Notes under the pieces: generated by a model
Seen by the model: only the letters and a program-made list of their open reading frames with translations
Told to the model about the DNA's origin: nothing
Databases searched by the model: none
Part shown: positions 20,686 to 28,944 of the stretch, in pieces
Layout of the letters: each line of letters starts with the position of its first letter
Numbering within the stretch: position 1 is the stretch's first letter
Position numbers and translations under genes: made by a program
Source: JAWQFO01 sp033436665
GTDB taxonomy: Bacteria; Pseudomonadota; Alphaproteobacteria; Rhodobacterales; Rhodobacteraceae
DNA length: 64,000 nt
Direction of reading: 5' to 3'
Assembly: GCF_033436665.1 (NCBI RefSeq)
Contig: NZ_JAWQFO010000012.1
Coordinates: 41,929-105,928, forward strand

Positions 20686-21492
20686 ATGGGCTGCATGAAG
20701 CGCTGGATCCCCTTCCTGAAATCCGACCCCGTCGTCGCCATCGTCCGCATGTCCGGGATGATCAGCGCCTCGGGGCGCGGCACCTTGAACGACGACACGC
20801 TCGGGCCTGTTCTTGAAAAGGCCTTCAGCCGCGGCAAGCCTGCGGCCGTTGCGTTACAGATCAACTCGCCGGGAGGCTCGCCGGTGCAAAGTTCGCTCAT
20901 CGGCGCGCGCATCCGCCGCCTTGCGGCGGAAAAGGAAATCCCGGTCTACGCCTTCGTCGAGGATGTTGCGGCCTCGGGCGGCTACTGGTTGGCTGCTGCG
21001 GCCGACGAGATCTATGCCGACGAAAGCTCGGTCCTGGGCTCGATCGGTGTCATCTCGGCGACATTCGGCGTGCACCAGTTCATCGAACGCCACGGTGTCG
21101 AACGCCGTGTCTACACCGCCGGCAAGTCCAAATCCATGCTCGACCCGTTCCGTCCGGAGAACCCCGAGGACGTGGCCCGGCTGAAGACCCTGCTCGACGG
21201 TATCCATGACAGCTTCAAGGCGCATGTCGCGCGGCGGCGGGAAGGCAAGATCGTCAAGGACAGGGACCTTTTCACCGGTGAGATATGGCTTGCGGAGCAG
21301 GCCACCGAACTCGGCCTGATCGATGGGGTGGGCCACCTGCGCCCGATGATGAAGGAACGTTTCGGCGACAAGGTGAGCTTTCGCCGCTACGGCGTGAAAC
21401 GGCCCTGGCTGTCGCGCTTCGGCGCACAGGTATTCGGACATCTCGCCGACGATATCGAGGAACGCGCCGCCTTTGCCCGGTTCGGGCTCTGA
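20686..21492 (+). CDS. S49-family (SppA/SohB-like) serine peptidase
   Basis: A 268-residue signal-peptide-peptidase-like enzyme. The substrate groove motif LQINSPGGSPVQS is near residue 60. The nucleophile is S97 in AASGGYWLA, and the general-base lysine is probably K149 in AGKSKSMLDPF, 52 residues downstream as in bacterial SppA. No clear N-terminal membrane anchor is present (only a short hydrophobic stretch at residues 17-30), so it may be cytoplasmic or peripherally bound. It begins a same-strand run with a 57-residue membrane peptide and an antiporter. Confidence 0.88.
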   Translation: MGCMKRWIPFLKSDPVVAIVRMSGMISASGRGTLNDDTLGPVLEKAFSRGKPAAVALQINSPGGSPVQSSLIGARIRRLAAEKEIPVYAFVEDVAASGGYWLAAAADEIYADESSVLGSIGVISATFGVHQFIERHGVERRVYTAGKSKSMLDPFRPENPEDVARLKTLLDGIHDSFKAHVARRREGKIVKDRDLFTGEIWLAEQATELGLIDGVGHLRPMMKERFGDKVSFRRYGVKRPWLSRFGAQVFGHLADDIEERAAFARFGL

Positions 21493-21495
21493 TCG

Positions 21496-21669
21496 ATGAT
21501 CGTAAAGATCGTACTGCTGTTCCTGCTGGTCATCGCGGTCTTCGCGATGATGGGCAAATTGCACTGGCTCGGCGGCCCCCGCATCGCGTCCCCGAAATGC
21601 CCTGCCTGCGGGCGGTTCCGCATCGGCAAGGGGCCCTGCGCCTGCGGCCACGGGGGGCGTGAGCGATGA
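21496..21669 (+). CDS. 57-residue single-helix protein with zinc-ribbon cysteines
   Basis: A short protein with one N-terminal membrane helix (IVKIVLLFLLVIAVFAMMG) followed by CPACGRFRIGKGPCACGHGG. The CxxC and CxC pairs could bind one zinc. The ATG is 4 bases after the peptidase stop, and the TGA at 21667-21669 overlaps the ATG of the antiporter gene, which argues that it is a real translated gene. It resembles the small short-ORF proteins found beside SppA-like genes in Rhodobacteraceae, but I know no function. Confidence 0.7.
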   Translation: MIVKIVLLFLLVIAVFAMMGKLHWLGGPRIASPKCPACGRFRIGKGPCACGHGGRER

Positions 21670-22613
21670 CCGCATGGCTGCTGTGCGGGCTGGGGCTCGT
21701 GATCCTGCTGCTGGCCGGCGACGCGCTGGTCAAGGGAGCCGTCAACATGTCGCTTCGCCTCGGCGTGCCGGCCTTGATCGTCAGCCTGACCATCGTGGCC
21801 TTCGGCACCTCCGCGCCCGAACTGCTGATCTCGATCTCGGCGGCGCTCGACAACGTGCCGGGGCTCGCACTCGGCAACGTGGTGGGCTCGAACACTGCCA
21901 ACATCCTGATGGTTCTGGGCATCCCGGCGCTGCTGGCCACGATGCATACGTCGCATTGCAACTCGCGCAAGACCTACGTTCAGATGATCGCCGCGTCGCT
22001 GCTATTCATCGCATTGGCCTTCCGCGGTGTCTTCGACTGGATCGCGGGCCTGGTGCTGCTGGCCGGTCTCGCGCTGATGCTGGCCGATGCGTTCCGCGAT
22101 GCGCATCTGCACCGGCAGGCCTGCAAGGCCGATCCCGAGGACGAGGTCGAGGGTGCGGACCCGTCGATGCGCTGGTGGCGGATCATCGTCTACCTTGTGC
22201 TCGGTCTCGTCGGGCTGCCGCTCGGGGCCGACCTTCTGGTCACCAACGCCACGATCATCGCCCAGACCTACGGCGTTTCCGACACCGTGATCGGGCTGAC
22301 GCTGGTCGCGGTCGGCACCTCGCTGCCGGAACTTGCGACGACCGTCATGGCCGCCCTGCGGCGCCAGGCCGACGTGGCGCTTGGCAACGTAATCGGCTCG
22401 AACATGTTCAACCTGCTGGCCATCATCGGCATCGCCAGTTTCGTGCGGCCGATCCCGGTCGATCCGGCCTTTCTCGACTTCGATCTCTGGGTGATGCTGG
22501 GGGCATCCGTGTTGCTGTTCCCCTTCGTCTTCATGCGGATGGACATCACCCGAGTCTGGGGCGTTGTGCTGTCGGGGCTCTATCTTGCCTATCTCGCCAT
22601 CGTCCTGAGCTGA
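21666..22613 (+). CDS. Calcium/sodium antiporter (CaCA family, YrbG-like)
   Basis: A 315-residue inner-membrane cation exchanger with ten or eleven helices and the two inverted alpha repeats of the CaCA family: IVAFGTSAPELLISISAAL...LGNVVGSNTANI in the first half and LVAVGTSLPELATTVMAAL...LGNVIGSNMFNL in the second. The paired glutamates in SAPE and SLPE are the ion-binding residues. Its start overlaps the stop of the small zinc-ribbon peptide gene. Probable role: Ca2+ or Na+ extrusion. Confidence 0.92.
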   Translation: MTAWLLCGLGLVILLLAGDALVKGAVNMSLRLGVPALIVSLTIVAFGTSAPELLISISAALDNVPGLALGNVVGSNTANILMVLGIPALLATMHTSHCNSRKTYVQMIAASLLFIALAFRGVFDWIAGLVLLAGLALMLADAFRDAHLHRQACKADPEDEVEGADPSMRWWRIIVYLVLGLVGLPLGADLLVTNATIIAQTYGVSDTVIGLTLVAVGTSLPELATTVMAALRRQADVALGNVIGSNMFNLLAIIGIASFVRPIPVDPAFLDFDLWVMLGASVLLFPFVFMRMDITRVWGVVLSGLYLAYLAIVLS

Positions 22614-22638
22614 ATTCAGATCCGAAAGGAGGCATGAC

Positions 22639-23418
22639 ATGTCCCGTTGTCTCGTCACCGGCGCCGGCCGCCGCCTCGGCCGTGCCATGGCGCTGTACCT
22701 TGCCGCCCGCGGCTACGACGTCGCCGTGCACTACGCCAGTTCCGAAGCCGAGGCCGAGGAGGTTGCGGACAAGGTCAGGCTGATGGAGCGCAAGGCCGTG
22801 GCGTTACAGGCCGACCTGCTTGACGATGCGCAGACCGAACGGCTCTTTTCCGAGGCCACCGAAGCGCTGGGCGGGCCGATCACCTGCCTCGTCAACAATG
22901 CCTCGATCTTCGAGCGCGACACGATCGAGACGGCGACGCGCGACAGCTGGGACCGGCATATCCAGTCGAACCTTCGCGCACCCTTCCTCCTGACCCAGGC
23001 AATAGCTGCACAGGGACTTGCGCCCGACACCGACCCTTCTGGCGAGCCGGTGGCCTCGGGGCTGATCGTGAACATGGTGGACCAGCGCGTGCGCAAGCTG
23101 ACCCCGGACTTCATGACCTATACCCTGGCCAAGATGGGGCTCTGGGCGCTGACGCAGACATCGGCTCGCGCGCTGGCGCCCGCTATACGTGTCAACGCGA
23201 TCGGCCCGGGACCAACCCTGCGGGGTGAACGCCAAAGCGAAGCGCACTGGGCGCGGCAACGTGCCGCGACCATCCTCGAACGGGGGGCCAATCCCGAAGA
23301 TGTCACGTCGGCCCTGGGCTACTTTCTCGACGCACCGGGGGTCACGGGGCAGCTGCTCTGTGTCGACGGCGGACAGCACCTGGCATGGCGTACGCCGGAC
23401 GTGCTCGGGGACGGGTGA
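22639..23418 (+). CDS. Short-chain dehydrogenase (pteridine reductase/FolM-like)
   Basis: A 259-residue SDR enzyme. The cofactor motif TGAGRRLGRAMAL has the R-R-L-G variant typical of pteridine reductases and FolM rather than the usual GxxxGIG. The NNAS motif (LVNNASIFE) and the catalytic YTLAK (Tyr and Lys) are intact; the usual catalytic serine position reads as IVNMVDQRV, a D/Q variant also seen in FolM-like proteins. Ribosome site AAAGGAGG is near the start. A dihydropteridine (dihydromonapterin or dihydrobiopterin) substrate is inferred. Confidence 0.82.
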   Translation: MSRCLVTGAGRRLGRAMALYLAARGYDVAVHYASSEAEAEEVADKVRLMERKAVALQADLLDDAQTERLFSEATEALGGPITCLVNNASIFERDTIETATRDSWDRHIQSNLRAPFLLTQAIAAQGLAPDTDPSGEPVASGLIVNMVDQRVRKLTPDFMTYTLAKMGLWALTQTSARALAPAIRVNAIGPGPTLRGERQSEAHWARQRAATILERGANPEDVTSALGYFLDAPGVTGQLLCVDGGQHLAWRTPDVLGDG

Positions 23419-23449
23419 GCGACCTCTCGCCGGACTTACGCACCTGCTG

Positions 23450-23471
23450 ACAAAAGCGTTACAAAAGCGTT
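23450..23471. repeat. Two tandem copies of an 11-bp repeat
   Basis: ACAAAAGCGTT is present twice head to tail, followed by ACGAAAATGCC, which looks like a decayed third copy. Helically phased 11-bp repeats can be protein-binding sites; nothing more can be said. Confidence 0.6.
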
Positions 23472-23624
23472 ACGAAAATGCCTTTGATTTCATATGTTTG
23501 CGCGACCAAGATAAAAAAATATCGCGATTTCAATAGCTTGAAAATACGCTGAATTATTGTGCAAACCGTTGAAACCTGCGGGATACAAGGGAAAATCCGG
23601 CGAGGCTGCAACTTGTGCGCAGAG

Positions 23625-23633
23625 TTATCCACA
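23625..23633 (+). promoter_or_regulatory. Perfect DnaA-box consensus upstream of uvrC
   Basis: TTATCCACA matches the strong DnaA-box consensus exactly, 64 bases before the uvrC ATG. It is a single box in an AT-rich gap. A single 9-mer can occur by chance, and no origin-type cluster is seen, so regulation of uvrC by DnaA is only a possibility. Confidence 0.4.
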
Positions 23634-23696
23634 TGAACCGTGGAAACCTTAAGGCTTGAAACCGACCGCTGTAAGGTGCAGCCAGAGCGGAGAATC

Positions 23697-25580
23697 ATGA
23701 CAGGCGACACAACCGATCAGTCCCCGGCGCGCGACGTGCCGACCGGCCACGAGGTGGTTCAGGGCTACCTGAAGACGCTCGACGGATCGCCGGGCGTCTA
23801 CCGGATGCTCGACGCGCAGAATCGTGTGCTCTACGTCGGCAAGGCGCGCAACCTTCGGGCGAGAGTGTCGAGCTACGCGCGGCCGCTGGGGCATTCGCCC
23901 CGGATATCGCGGATGATCGCTGGGACCGCCTCGATGATGTTCCTGACCACGCGCACCGAGGCCGAGGCGCTGCTGCTGGAACAGAACCTCATCAAGCAGC
24001 TCAAGCCCAAGTTCAACGTGCTGCTGCGCGACGACAAGAGCTTTCCGAACATCCTCGTCACCGGGGATCACGATTTTCCGCAGATCAAGAAACACCGCGG
24101 CGCGAAAAAGGAAAAAGGCAGCTATTACGGACCGTTCGCCAGCGCCGGGGCGGTGAACCGCACGCTCAACCAGTTGCAGCGCGTGTTCCTGTTGCGCGAC
24201 TGCTCGGACAGCATGTTCGAGACCCGCACGCGGCCCTGTCTTCAGTACCAGATCAAGCGCTGCTCGGCGCCCTGCGTCGGCAAGATCGGCCGCGACGAGT
24301 ACCGCGCCTCGGTCAAGGATGCCGAACGATTCCTGTCGGGCCGGTCGACGGACGTTCAGGGCAAGCTTGCGGCGCAGATGGCCGAGGCCTCCGAGGCGAT
24401 GGAATTCGAACGCGCCGCCGCCCTGCGCGACCGGATCAAGGCGCTGACGCAGGTCCAGACGGCGCAGGGGATCAACCCGAGGAACGTCACCGAGGCCGAT
24501 ATCATCGCGCTGCACATGGATACCGGGCAGGCCTGCGTGCAGGTGTTCTTCATCCGCTCCGGGCAGAACTGGGGCAACCGCGACTACTACCCGCGCGTCG
24601 GCCTCGACGTCGAGCCCGCCGAGGTGCTCGAAGCGTTCATCGGCCAGTTCTACGACACCCGCGAACCGCCCCGACAGCTGATCCTCAGCAACGAGATCGA
24701 AAATCCCGACCTGATGGCCGAGGCGCTGACCGGAAAACTCGGGCGCAAGGTCGAGCTTCTCGTGCCGCAGCGGGGCGAAAAGGCCGAACTGATCGAGAAC
24801 GCCCTGCGCAACGCACGCGAAAGCCTTGCGCGGCGCATGGCCGAGACCGCGACGCAGGCGAAACTGCTTCGGGGGCTGGCCGAGGCGTTCGAGCTCGATG
24901 CGTCGCCGGGGCGGATCGAGGTCTATGACAACTCGCACATCCAGGGCGCGCACGCCGTCGGCGCCATGATCGTCGCAGGCCCTGAAGGGTTCCTGAAGAA
25001 CCAGTACCGCAAGTTCAACATCCGCGGCGAAGACCTGACCCCCGGCGACGATTTCGGCATGATGAAGGAAGTGCTGACGCGGCGGTTCAAGCGGCTGCTG
25101 AAGGAGGATGCCGACCGCAGCCGAGGCCAGTGGCCGGATCTGCTCTTGATCGACGGCGGGGCCGGGCAGGTGAGTGCGGTCGCGCAGATCATGGGAGAGA
25201 TGGGGGTCGAGAACCTTCCGGTCATCGGCGTCGCCAAGGGCATCGACCGTGACGCCGGCAAGGAAGAGTTTCACCGTCCCGACCGGCGCCCCTTCGCGCT
25301 GCGCCACAACGACCCGGTGCTCTATTTCATCCAGCGCATGCGCGACGAGGCGCACCGCTTCGCGATCGGCACGCACCGCGCCAAGCGCGCGAAGGCGGTC
25401 GGCGCGACACCGCTCGACGACGTGCCGGGCGTGGGGGCGGCGCGCAAACGCGCGCTGCTGGCGCATTTTGGGTCCGCCAAGGCGGTCAGCCGGGCCAACC
25501 TCGCCGACCTGCGGGCCGTCGACGGCATCTCGGAAGGGTTGGCGCAGAAGGTCTATGACTACTTCAACGAACGCGGATGA
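23697..25580 (+). CDS. uvrC: Excinuclease ABC subunit C
   Basis: A 627-residue DNA repair nuclease that makes both incisions around a lesion in the UvrB-DNA complex. The GIY-YIG domain is at the N-terminus (SPGVYRMLDAQNRVLYVGKARNL, about residues 31-105). The UvrB-binding UVR motif is near residues 220-260. The RNase H-like endonuclease domain shows D in EVYDNSHIQGAHAVG and D in LLLIDGGAGQVSA. Two helix-hairpin-helix motifs close the protein (LDDVPGVGAARKRALL, VDGISEGLAQKVYDYF). The ATG at 23697 fits the family; a GTG 19 codons upstream was rejected. pgsA follows 64 bases later, a common bacterial pairing. Confidence 0.97.
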   Translation: MTGDTTDQSPARDVPTGHEVVQGYLKTLDGSPGVYRMLDAQNRVLYVGKARNLRARVSSYARPLGHSPRISRMIAGTASMMFLTTRTEAEALLLEQNLIKQLKPKFNVLLRDDKSFPNILVTGDHDFPQIKKHRGAKKEKGSYYGPFASAGAVNRTLNQLQRVFLLRDCSDSMFETRTRPCLQYQIKRCSAPCVGKIGRDEYRASVKDAERFLSGRSTDVQGKLAAQMAEASEAMEFERAAALRDRIKALTQVQTAQGINPRNVTEADIIALHMDTGQACVQVFFIRSGQNWGNRDYYPRVGLDVEPAEVLEAFIGQFYDTREPPRQLILSNEIENPDLMAEALTGKLGRKVELLVPQRGEKAELIENALRNARESLARRMAETATQAKLLRGLAEAFELDASPGRIEVYDNSHIQGAHAVGAMIVAGPEGFLKNQYRKFNIRGEDLTPGDDFGMMKEVLTRRFKRLLKEDADRSRGQWPDLLLIDGGAGQVSAVAQIMGEMGVENLPVIGVAKGIDRDAGKEEFHRPDRRPFALRHNDPVLYFIQRMRDEAHRFAIGTHRAKRAKAVGATPLDDVPGVGAARKRALLAHFGSAKAVSRANLADLRAVDGISEGLAQKVYDYFNERG

Positions 25581-25644
25581 GGGGCGCTCGTCTCCGCGGC
25601 GCTTGTCGCTTTCGCCCGTTCTGGCGGCGATGTAATGTGAGCGC

Positions 25645-26310
25645 ATGACGATGAACCTGCCCAATCTGCTCACGGTTCTGCGCCTTCTCGCGGCGCCCGG
25701 CGTTGCGATCATGTTCCTCTATTTCAGCCGTCCGCTGGCGGACTGGTTCGCGCTGGTTCTCTTCGTGACGGCGGCCATTACGGACTGGTTCGACGGCTAT
25801 CTCGCCCGGGCCTGGAAGCAGGAAAGCAAGCTTGGTGCGATGCTCGACCCGATCGCCGACAAGGCGATGGTGGTGATCGCGCTGATGGTCATCATCGGCT
25901 TTTCCAGCTGGTCGGCCTGGCTGGTTCTGCCGGCGACCATGATCCTGTTCCGCGAGGTCTTCGTGTCCGGGCTGCGCGAATTTCTCGGCGACGTGGCCGG
26001 CACGCTCAAGGTCACAAACCTCGCCAAGTGGAAGACGACCTTCCAGATGGTCGCGATCGCAGTACTGTTCTCGCAGGGCGTTTTCGAGCACTACCTCGCG
26101 GTTTCCGCCGAGGGGCTCGATCCCGGGCAGGTGCAGGCGGCACTGGCCGGCGCTGCGGAGGACACGCAGAACCTGCGCTGGAAAAGCTGGGCGATGCACT
26201 CGGCCGGTATTCTCGGGCTGTTCCTGCTCTGGGTCGCCGCGGCTCTGACGCTGGTGACGGGATGGGACTATTTTCGCAAGGCATTGCCGCATCTGAAGGA
26301 TGAGACGTGA
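25645..26310 (+). CDS. pgsA: CDP-diacylglycerol-glycerol-3-phosphate phosphatidyltransferase
   Basis: A 221-residue inner-membrane enzyme that makes phosphatidylglycerophosphate from CDP-diacylglycerol and glycerol-3-phosphate. The CDP-alcohol transferase signature is visible as TDWFDGYLARAWKQESKLGAMLDPIADKA (pattern D-G-x2-A-R-x8-G-x3-D-x3-D) near residues 50-75. Five or six hydrophobic segments follow. It lies between uvrC and moaD on the same strand, and the start of moaD overlaps its stop. Its substrate glycerol-3-phosphate is also the product of GlpK in this window. Confidence 0.94.
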   Translation: MTMNLPNLLTVLRLLAAPGVAIMFLYFSRPLADWFALVLFVTAAITDWFDGYLARAWKQESKLGAMLDPIADKAMVVIALMVIIGFSSWSAWLVLPATMILFREVFVSGLREFLGDVAGTLKVTNLAKWKTTFQMVAIAVLFSQGVFEHYLAVSAEGLDPGQVQAALAGAAEDTQNLRWKSWAMHSAGILGLFLLWVAAALTLVTGWDYFRKALPHLKDET

Positions 26311-26555
26311 TGGACGTATTGTACTTTGCCTGGGTGCGCGAACGCATCGGCCTGCCGCGGGAGAGGATCGAGACCGGAGCCGCGACCGTGTCGGAACTGG
26401 TCGACGAACTGCGCGGACGCGAGGCACGCTACGAGGCGGCTTTCGCCGACACCAGCGCCCTGCGCGTGGCGCTCGACCAGCAGCTGTCCGACTTCGACGC
26501 GCCGCTGGCAGGCGTCCGCGAGGTCGCGTTCTTTCCGCCGATGACCGGGGGCTGA
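26310..26555 (+). CDS. moaD: Molybdopterin synthase small subunit
   Basis: An 81-residue ubiquitin-like sulfur carrier. The N-terminal strand MDVLYFAWVRERIG and the C-terminal diglycine in FFPPMTGG, which becomes the thiocarboxylate, are diagnostic. It donates sulfur to precursor Z (cPMP) with MoaE. The ATG overlaps the pgsA stop and the moaE gene follows 3 bases later. The molybdenum cofactor is needed by xanthine dehydrogenase at 41.8-45.4 kb. Confidence 0.93.
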   Translation: MDVLYFAWVRERIGLPRERIETGAATVSELVDELRGREARYEAAFADTSALRVALDQQLSDFDAPLAGVREVAFFPPMTGG

Positions 26556-26558
26556 GCC

Positions 26559-27002
26559 ATGCGCATCGCGGTCCAGCAGGAACCGTTCGACCTGGGCGCG
26601 GAAACCGCGGTCTTCGCGGAAAGCTGCAGCAACATGGGCGCGGTGGTCACCTTCACCGGGATCGTGCGCGACCTTCCTGGCGTGCCGCTTCAGGCGATGG
26701 AGATCGAGCATTACCCGGGCATGACCGAAGCGTCGATCCGCGAGATCGCGCAGCAGGCGGTCGCGCGCTGGTCGCTGGGGCAGGTGCTGGTCATTCACCG
26801 CCACGGACGTCTTGCGCCGGGTGAGCTGATCATGATGGTGGGCACCGCCGCACCGCACCGCAAGGATGCTTTCGAGGCGGCCGAGTTCCTGATGGACTAC
26901 CTCAAGTCGCGCGCGCCTTTCTGGAAACGCGAGATCACCGCCAAGGGCGCGCACTGGGTCGAGGCCAAGGACGAGGACGAAGCCGCGCTCGACCGCTGGT
27001 AG
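26559..27002 (+). CDS. moaE: Molybdopterin synthase large subunit
   Basis: A 147-residue catalytic subunit of molybdopterin synthase. Typical segments: GAVVTFTGIVRD, LEIEHYPGMTE-like (MEIEHYPGMTEASI), VLVIHRHGRLAPGE and the late DYLKSRAPFWKRE with the catalytic lysine. It forms a heterotetramer with MoaD. The stop is 2 bases from the stop of the convergent LysR gene. Confidence 0.95.
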   Translation: MRIAVQQEPFDLGAETAVFAESCSNMGAVVTFTGIVRDLPGVPLQAMEIEHYPGMTEASIREIAQQAVARWSLGQVLVIHRHGRLAPGELIMMVGTAAPHRKDAFEAAEFLMDYLKSRAPFWKREITAKGAHWVEAKDEDEAALDRW

Positions 27003-27004
27003 CC

Positions 27005-27898
27005 TCAGGCGTTGCGGCTCAGCGCCTCGGCCAGGAAATCGAAGACGACGCGCACCCGGCGGCTTGTCCGGACCTCGCGGTGCGAGGTCAGCCAGAGCGG
27101 GTAGACCATCCTGTCGAACGCCGGCAGCACGCGGACGACGCGCTTTTCTGCATCGCCGACCTCTTCCGGCACGACGCCGATCCCGAGACCTTCGAGGCAG
27201 AGCGCCCAGCAGACGAAGTGGTTGCCGCCGCGCAGGGTGAGGTTGGCCTCGGTCACGGCGAGGCCCAGGCCGTTCATCGCCTCGATCATGCCGTCGCCCG
27301 CATCGAAACCGATGAATTCGGCGCGCGCCAGGTCGGCGAGGGTCTCGGGCCGTCCGAACCGCTCGAAGCATTCGGGCGTGGCGTAAAAACCCGCGCGATC
27401 CTCGCGGATCTTGCGCGCCACGAGGTCCGGCTGGGTCGGGCGGAAGTTGCGGATCGCGATGTCGGCCTCGCGGCGCTGCAGGTCCTTCGCAGCATTTGAG
27501 GGCAGCAGATCGACCTGGATGCCAGGGTGGGCTCGGCGCAGGGCGGCGATGATCGGCGGAAGCGTGTAGCCCGCGATCATCTCGCTGGCGGTGATGACGA
27601 TCCGGCCCTCCAGCACTTCGCTGCGACCCGAGGCCACCCTCGCGAAGCGCTGCGCCGCCGCGTCCATCGTGCGGACATGCTCCAGCAGGTCGAGCCCGGT
27701 CGGGGTCAGCGTCAGCCCCCGGCCAGCGCGCTCGAAAAGTGCGACGCCGATGTCCGCCTCGAGCGCGCGGATCTGCCGGCCCAGCGTCGGTTGGGCGAGA
27801 CCCAGCACCCGTGCCGCGGCGGTAAGCGATCCGGCCTCGGCCACGGCGAGAAAGGCGCGCGCCTGCATCCAGTCGAAATCGGCAAGCCGGTTATCCAT
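27005..27898 (-). CDS. LysR-family transcriptional regulator
   Basis: A 297-residue regulator with an N-terminal winged helix-turn-helix (residues about 8-66: FLAVAEAGSLTAAARVLGLAQ, then QPTLGRQIRALE) and a periplasmic-binding-protein-like effector domain. The start at 27898 is preceded by AGGA; an ATG four codons upstream (27910) is possible. It is divergent from a methyltransferase gene with about 100 bases between, the usual place for LysR control. Effector unknown. Confidence 0.88.
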   Translation of the reverse strand: MDNRLADFDWMQARAFLAVAEAGSLTAAARVLGLAQPTLGRQIRALEADIGVALFERAGRGLTLTPTGLDLLEHVRTMDAAAQRFARVASGRSEVLEGRIVITASEMIAGYTLPPIIAALRRAHPGIQVDLLPSNAAKDLQRREADIAIRNFRPTQPDLVARKIREDRAGFYATPECFERFGRPETLADLARAEFIGFDAGDGMIEAMNGLGLAVTEANLTLRGGNHFVCWALCLEGLGIGVVPEEVGDAEKRVVRVLPAFDRMVYPLWLTSHREVRTSRRVRVVFDFLAEALSRNA

Positions 27899-28000
27899 GC
27901 GTTCCTGCATAGCAACGGTAGAGTTCTGACCAGTTCACCTAACGGAATTGCATTGTTATGTCGACGCCGACGCGCAAGAGAGCCGAGGACGGATATTGCC

Positions 28001-28624
28001 ATGCACGCCAATGCGAAATTCTGGGACAAGGTCGCCGAGAAATACTCCAGGCGCCCGGTGTCGGATCCCGACGCCTACGCGCAGACGCTGGAGCGGACGC
28101 GCTCCTGGCTGAACGAGACCGACCGCGCGCTCGAGATCGGCTGCGGGACCGGGTCGACCGCACTGGTGCTGGCGCCTTCGGTTGCCCATCTGACAGCGAC
28201 CGACATCTCCGCCGAGATGATCCGTATCGCGCGGCGCAAGGCGCAGACGGACGGTCCGGCGAATCTCGATTTTCGCGTGACGGCCTTTCCCGAGGGGATC
28301 GGCACGCCCGAGCCGCTGGACGTGGTGATGGCCTTCAACCTGCTGCACCTCGTGCCGGACGTGGACGGCACGCTTGCGCAAGTCCATGCCGCGCTCAAAC
28401 CTGGCGGGCTCTTCATTTCCAAGACCGGCTGCGTGGGCGGCAAGCGCCTGCTTCTGGCGATGATCAAGGTCATGCAACTGGTCGGAAAGGCGCCGATGGT
28501 TCACGCCTTCACGACCGAAGAGATCGAGGCGCGCATCGCGCGGGCCGGATTCGAGATCGTCGAGACGGGGTCGTATCCCGACCGGTCGCCGCCGAGCCGG
28601 TTCGTCGTCGCGCGAAAGCTTTAG
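28001..28624 (+). CDS. Class I SAM-dependent methyltransferase
   Basis: A 207-residue methyltransferase. SAM-binding motif I is ALEIGCGTGSTALVLAP, followed by the acidic TATDIS motif and the strand VVMAFNLLHLVPD. C-terminal substrate region includes FISKTGCVGGKRLLL. It starts after GAGGACGGA and is divergent from the LysR gene, which may control it. Its stop overlaps the stop of the convergent coiled-coil gene by 4 bases. Substrate unknown; the layout resembles small-molecule methyltransferases of the UbiE/Coq5 group. Confidence 0.85.
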   Translation: MHANAKFWDKVAEKYSRRPVSDPDAYAQTLERTRSWLNETDRALEIGCGTGSTALVLAPSVAHLTATDISAEMIRIARRKAQTDGPANLDFRVTAFPEGIGTPEPLDVVMAFNLLHLVPDVDGTLAQVHAALKPGGLFISKTGCVGGKRLLLAMIKVMQLVGKAPMVHAFTTEEIEARIARAGFEIVETGSYPDRSPPSRFVVARKL

Positions 28625-28944
28625 CCGGCCTGCCGTTCGAGCCGGGCGCGCAGGTCCTCGGCCTCGTGCCGGGCGTCGCGCAGCCCGTCCATCGCGGCGC
28701 GCAGCTCGGCTTCGGTCTGGGCAAGCTGGTTGGTAAGCTCCGCCTCGCGCTGCTGCAGGTAGGTGATCGCCTGATCGCGGGTTTCTTCGGCCTCGTGCAA
28801 CTCCTGGCTCATCCGGTCAAGCTGGGCCACGTCCTCGGCTTTGACGCGCGTGAACCGGTTCAGAAGCCAGTGCGCGAACCAGCCGAGGCAGAAGGCCACG
28901 AAAAGGACGACGGCCGTTGCGACGACGAACTCGGTTCTATTCAC
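28621..28944 (-). CDS. Single-helix coiled-coil protein coupled to the OmpA-like gene
   Basis: A 107-residue protein with one N-terminal membrane helix (FVVATAVVLFVAFCLGWFAHWLL, residues about 5-27) followed by a long heptad-rich, charged helix (DRMSQELHEAEETRDQAITY and so on to the end). The GTG start lies inside the last codons of the OmpA-like gene, overlapping it by 8 bases, so translation is probably coupled. The protein looks like an inner-membrane-anchored periplasmic or cytoplasmic coiled coil. Its function is unknown; its partner is likely the adjacent OmpA-like protein. Confidence 0.7.
   Translation of the reverse strand: MNRTEFVVATAVVLFVAFCLGWFAHWLLNRFTRVKAEDVAQLDRMSQELHEAEETRDQAITYLQQREAELTNQLAQTEAELRAAMDGLRDARHEAEDLRARLERQAG

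Larger units (their letters stand above)
23419..23696. other. AT-rich intergenic region upstream of uvrC
   Basis: A 278-base gap with markedly lower GC than the rest of the window. It contains the 11-bp tandem repeat ACAAAAGCGTT twice (23450-23471) with a degenerate third unit, an A-run, ATCGCGAT, and a perfect DnaA-box consensus at 23625-23633. No gene is convincing. It probably holds the uvrC promoter. Confidence 0.6.

Noticed and set aside
23419..23696. Chromosomal replication origin
   Set aside because: Only one DnaA-box consensus is found, with no cluster of boxes and none of the usual origin neighbours (dnaA, hemE, parAB, gidAB).
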